A stretch of 64,000 nt of DNA from Gammaproteobacteria bacterium HGW-Gammaproteobacteria-15 (GTDB lineage: Bacteria; Pseudomonadota; Gammaproteobacteria; Enterobacterales; Alteromonadaceae): positions 496,001-560,000 of the forward strand of contig PGZF01000001.1 of the NCBI GenBank assembly GCA_002840125.1, written 5' to 3'. Under the pieces are notes generated by a model. That model was not told the DNA's origin and ran no database searches. It worked only from the letters and a program-made list of their open reading frames with translations. A program made the translations under genes and the position numbers. Within the stretch, counting starts at the first letter, position 1. Every line of letters starts with the position of its first letter. Positions 63,757-64,000 of the stretch are shown in pieces.

Positions 63757-64000
63757 TTAAATTTCCAGCAGTGCTTGTTTTAACATATGCACTTTATCAC
63801 GCAGCTGGGCTGCCTGTTCAAACTCAAGATCACGGGCATGCTGCAGCATTTTTTGCTCCAGTTGCTTAATTTCAGCTTCTACCTGATAAGACGTTTTACC
63901 TTTAATCATTCTGACTTTTTCTGCCACCATCGGCAGTGTCGGGCTGGCATCCTGGCCTAAGTCCATAACATCGGCAATTTTCTTCTTAATAGCGGTAGGT
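63757..64000 (-). CDS. uvrB: UvrABC excinuclease subunit B, C-terminal part
   Basis: The frame enters from outside the window and ends at 63757, so only about 80 C-terminal residues are seen. It begins TAIKKKIADVMDLGQ and ends with the UVR motif EIKQLEQKMLQHARDLEFEQAAQLRDKVHMLKQA, the UvrC-interacting helix pair of UvrB. UvrB is the damage-verifying helicase of nucleotide excision repair. The linker between the two (ASPTLPMVAEKVRMIKGKTS) is normal for the family. Confidence 0.93.
   Translation of the reverse strand, partial: PTAIKKKIADVMDLGQDASPTLPMVAEKVRMIKGKTSYQVEAEIKQLEQKMLQHARDLEFEQAAQLRDKVHMLKQALLEI

Overview
The window reads as chromosomal DNA of a free-living, Gram-negative gammaproteobacterium, most likely an alteromonad of the Rheinheimera/Alishewanella/Arsukibacterium type. 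This placement is inferred from the protein flavour (RimO, MurI, UvrB, CzcCBA), the many exported carbohydrate enzymes, a TonB receptor with an N-terminal carboxypeptidase-regulatory-like domain, and moderate GC content. Genes are dense on both strands. No tRNA, rRNA, phage or CRISPR was seen.

Layout. 0.2-1.6 kb: a small membrane protein and the permuted GTPase YlqF. 1.7-7.5 kb: a heavy-metal efflux operon (histidine-rich secreted protein, CzcC, CzcB, CzcA). 7.7-12.1 kb: a DUF1993 protein, a zinc alcohol dehydrogenase, a glycosyltransferase and RimO. 12.2-23.5 kb: a glucan-utilisation locus transcribed TonB receptor > GH144-like glucanase > GH3 glucosidase > sodium/sugar symporter, with a divergent LacI regulator and a convergent MFS transporter. 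Two matching palindromes sit in the divergent control region. 23.6-28.6 kb: MurI, a membrane protein, an exported aldo/keto reductase, cardiolipin synthase and a secreted protein. 28.7-31.7 kb: an accessory island made of a 5'-truncated IS110-family transposase with its long downstream non-coding end, then a cluster of integron attC sites with minus-strand cassettes and no integrase in the window. 31.7-35.3 kb: small metabolic genes and a stand-alone EF-G. 35.4-41.8 kb: a second LacI-controlled sugar locus for periplasmic glycoside oxidation (GMC oxidoreductase, its small subunit, a DUF1080 3-keto-glycoside hydrolase and two exported TIM-barrel isomerases). 41.9-47.8 kb: the ATP-grasp / alpha-E / transglutaminase operon. 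47.8-53.1 kb: a caa3-like cytochrome oxidase cluster with fused subunits I and III. 53.4-64 kb: a CoA-transferase, a chemoreceptor, an M14 carboxypeptidase in an operon with an RND efflux pump, a porin and the 3' end of uvrB.

How the genes work together. The first sugar locus could take up and degrade beta-1,2-glucan to sophorose and glucose and import the products. The second would oxidise glycosides at C3 in the periplasm and cleave the keto-glycoside. Each has its own LacI repressor with candidate operators visible in the sequence. The accessory island is the clearest mobile DNA. The most unusual signals are: (1) an attC cluster next to an IS110-family relic; (2) an ATP-grasp half that seems to have lost its catalytic residues in a fused protein beside an intact paralogue; (3) a degenerate 43-bp copy of the DUF1993 gene end on the far side of the alcohol dehydrogenase gene; (4) head-to-head overlapping starts of cytochrome oxidase subunit II and a DUF2231 gene. 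All functional calls rest on motif recognition by eye; no database search was run.
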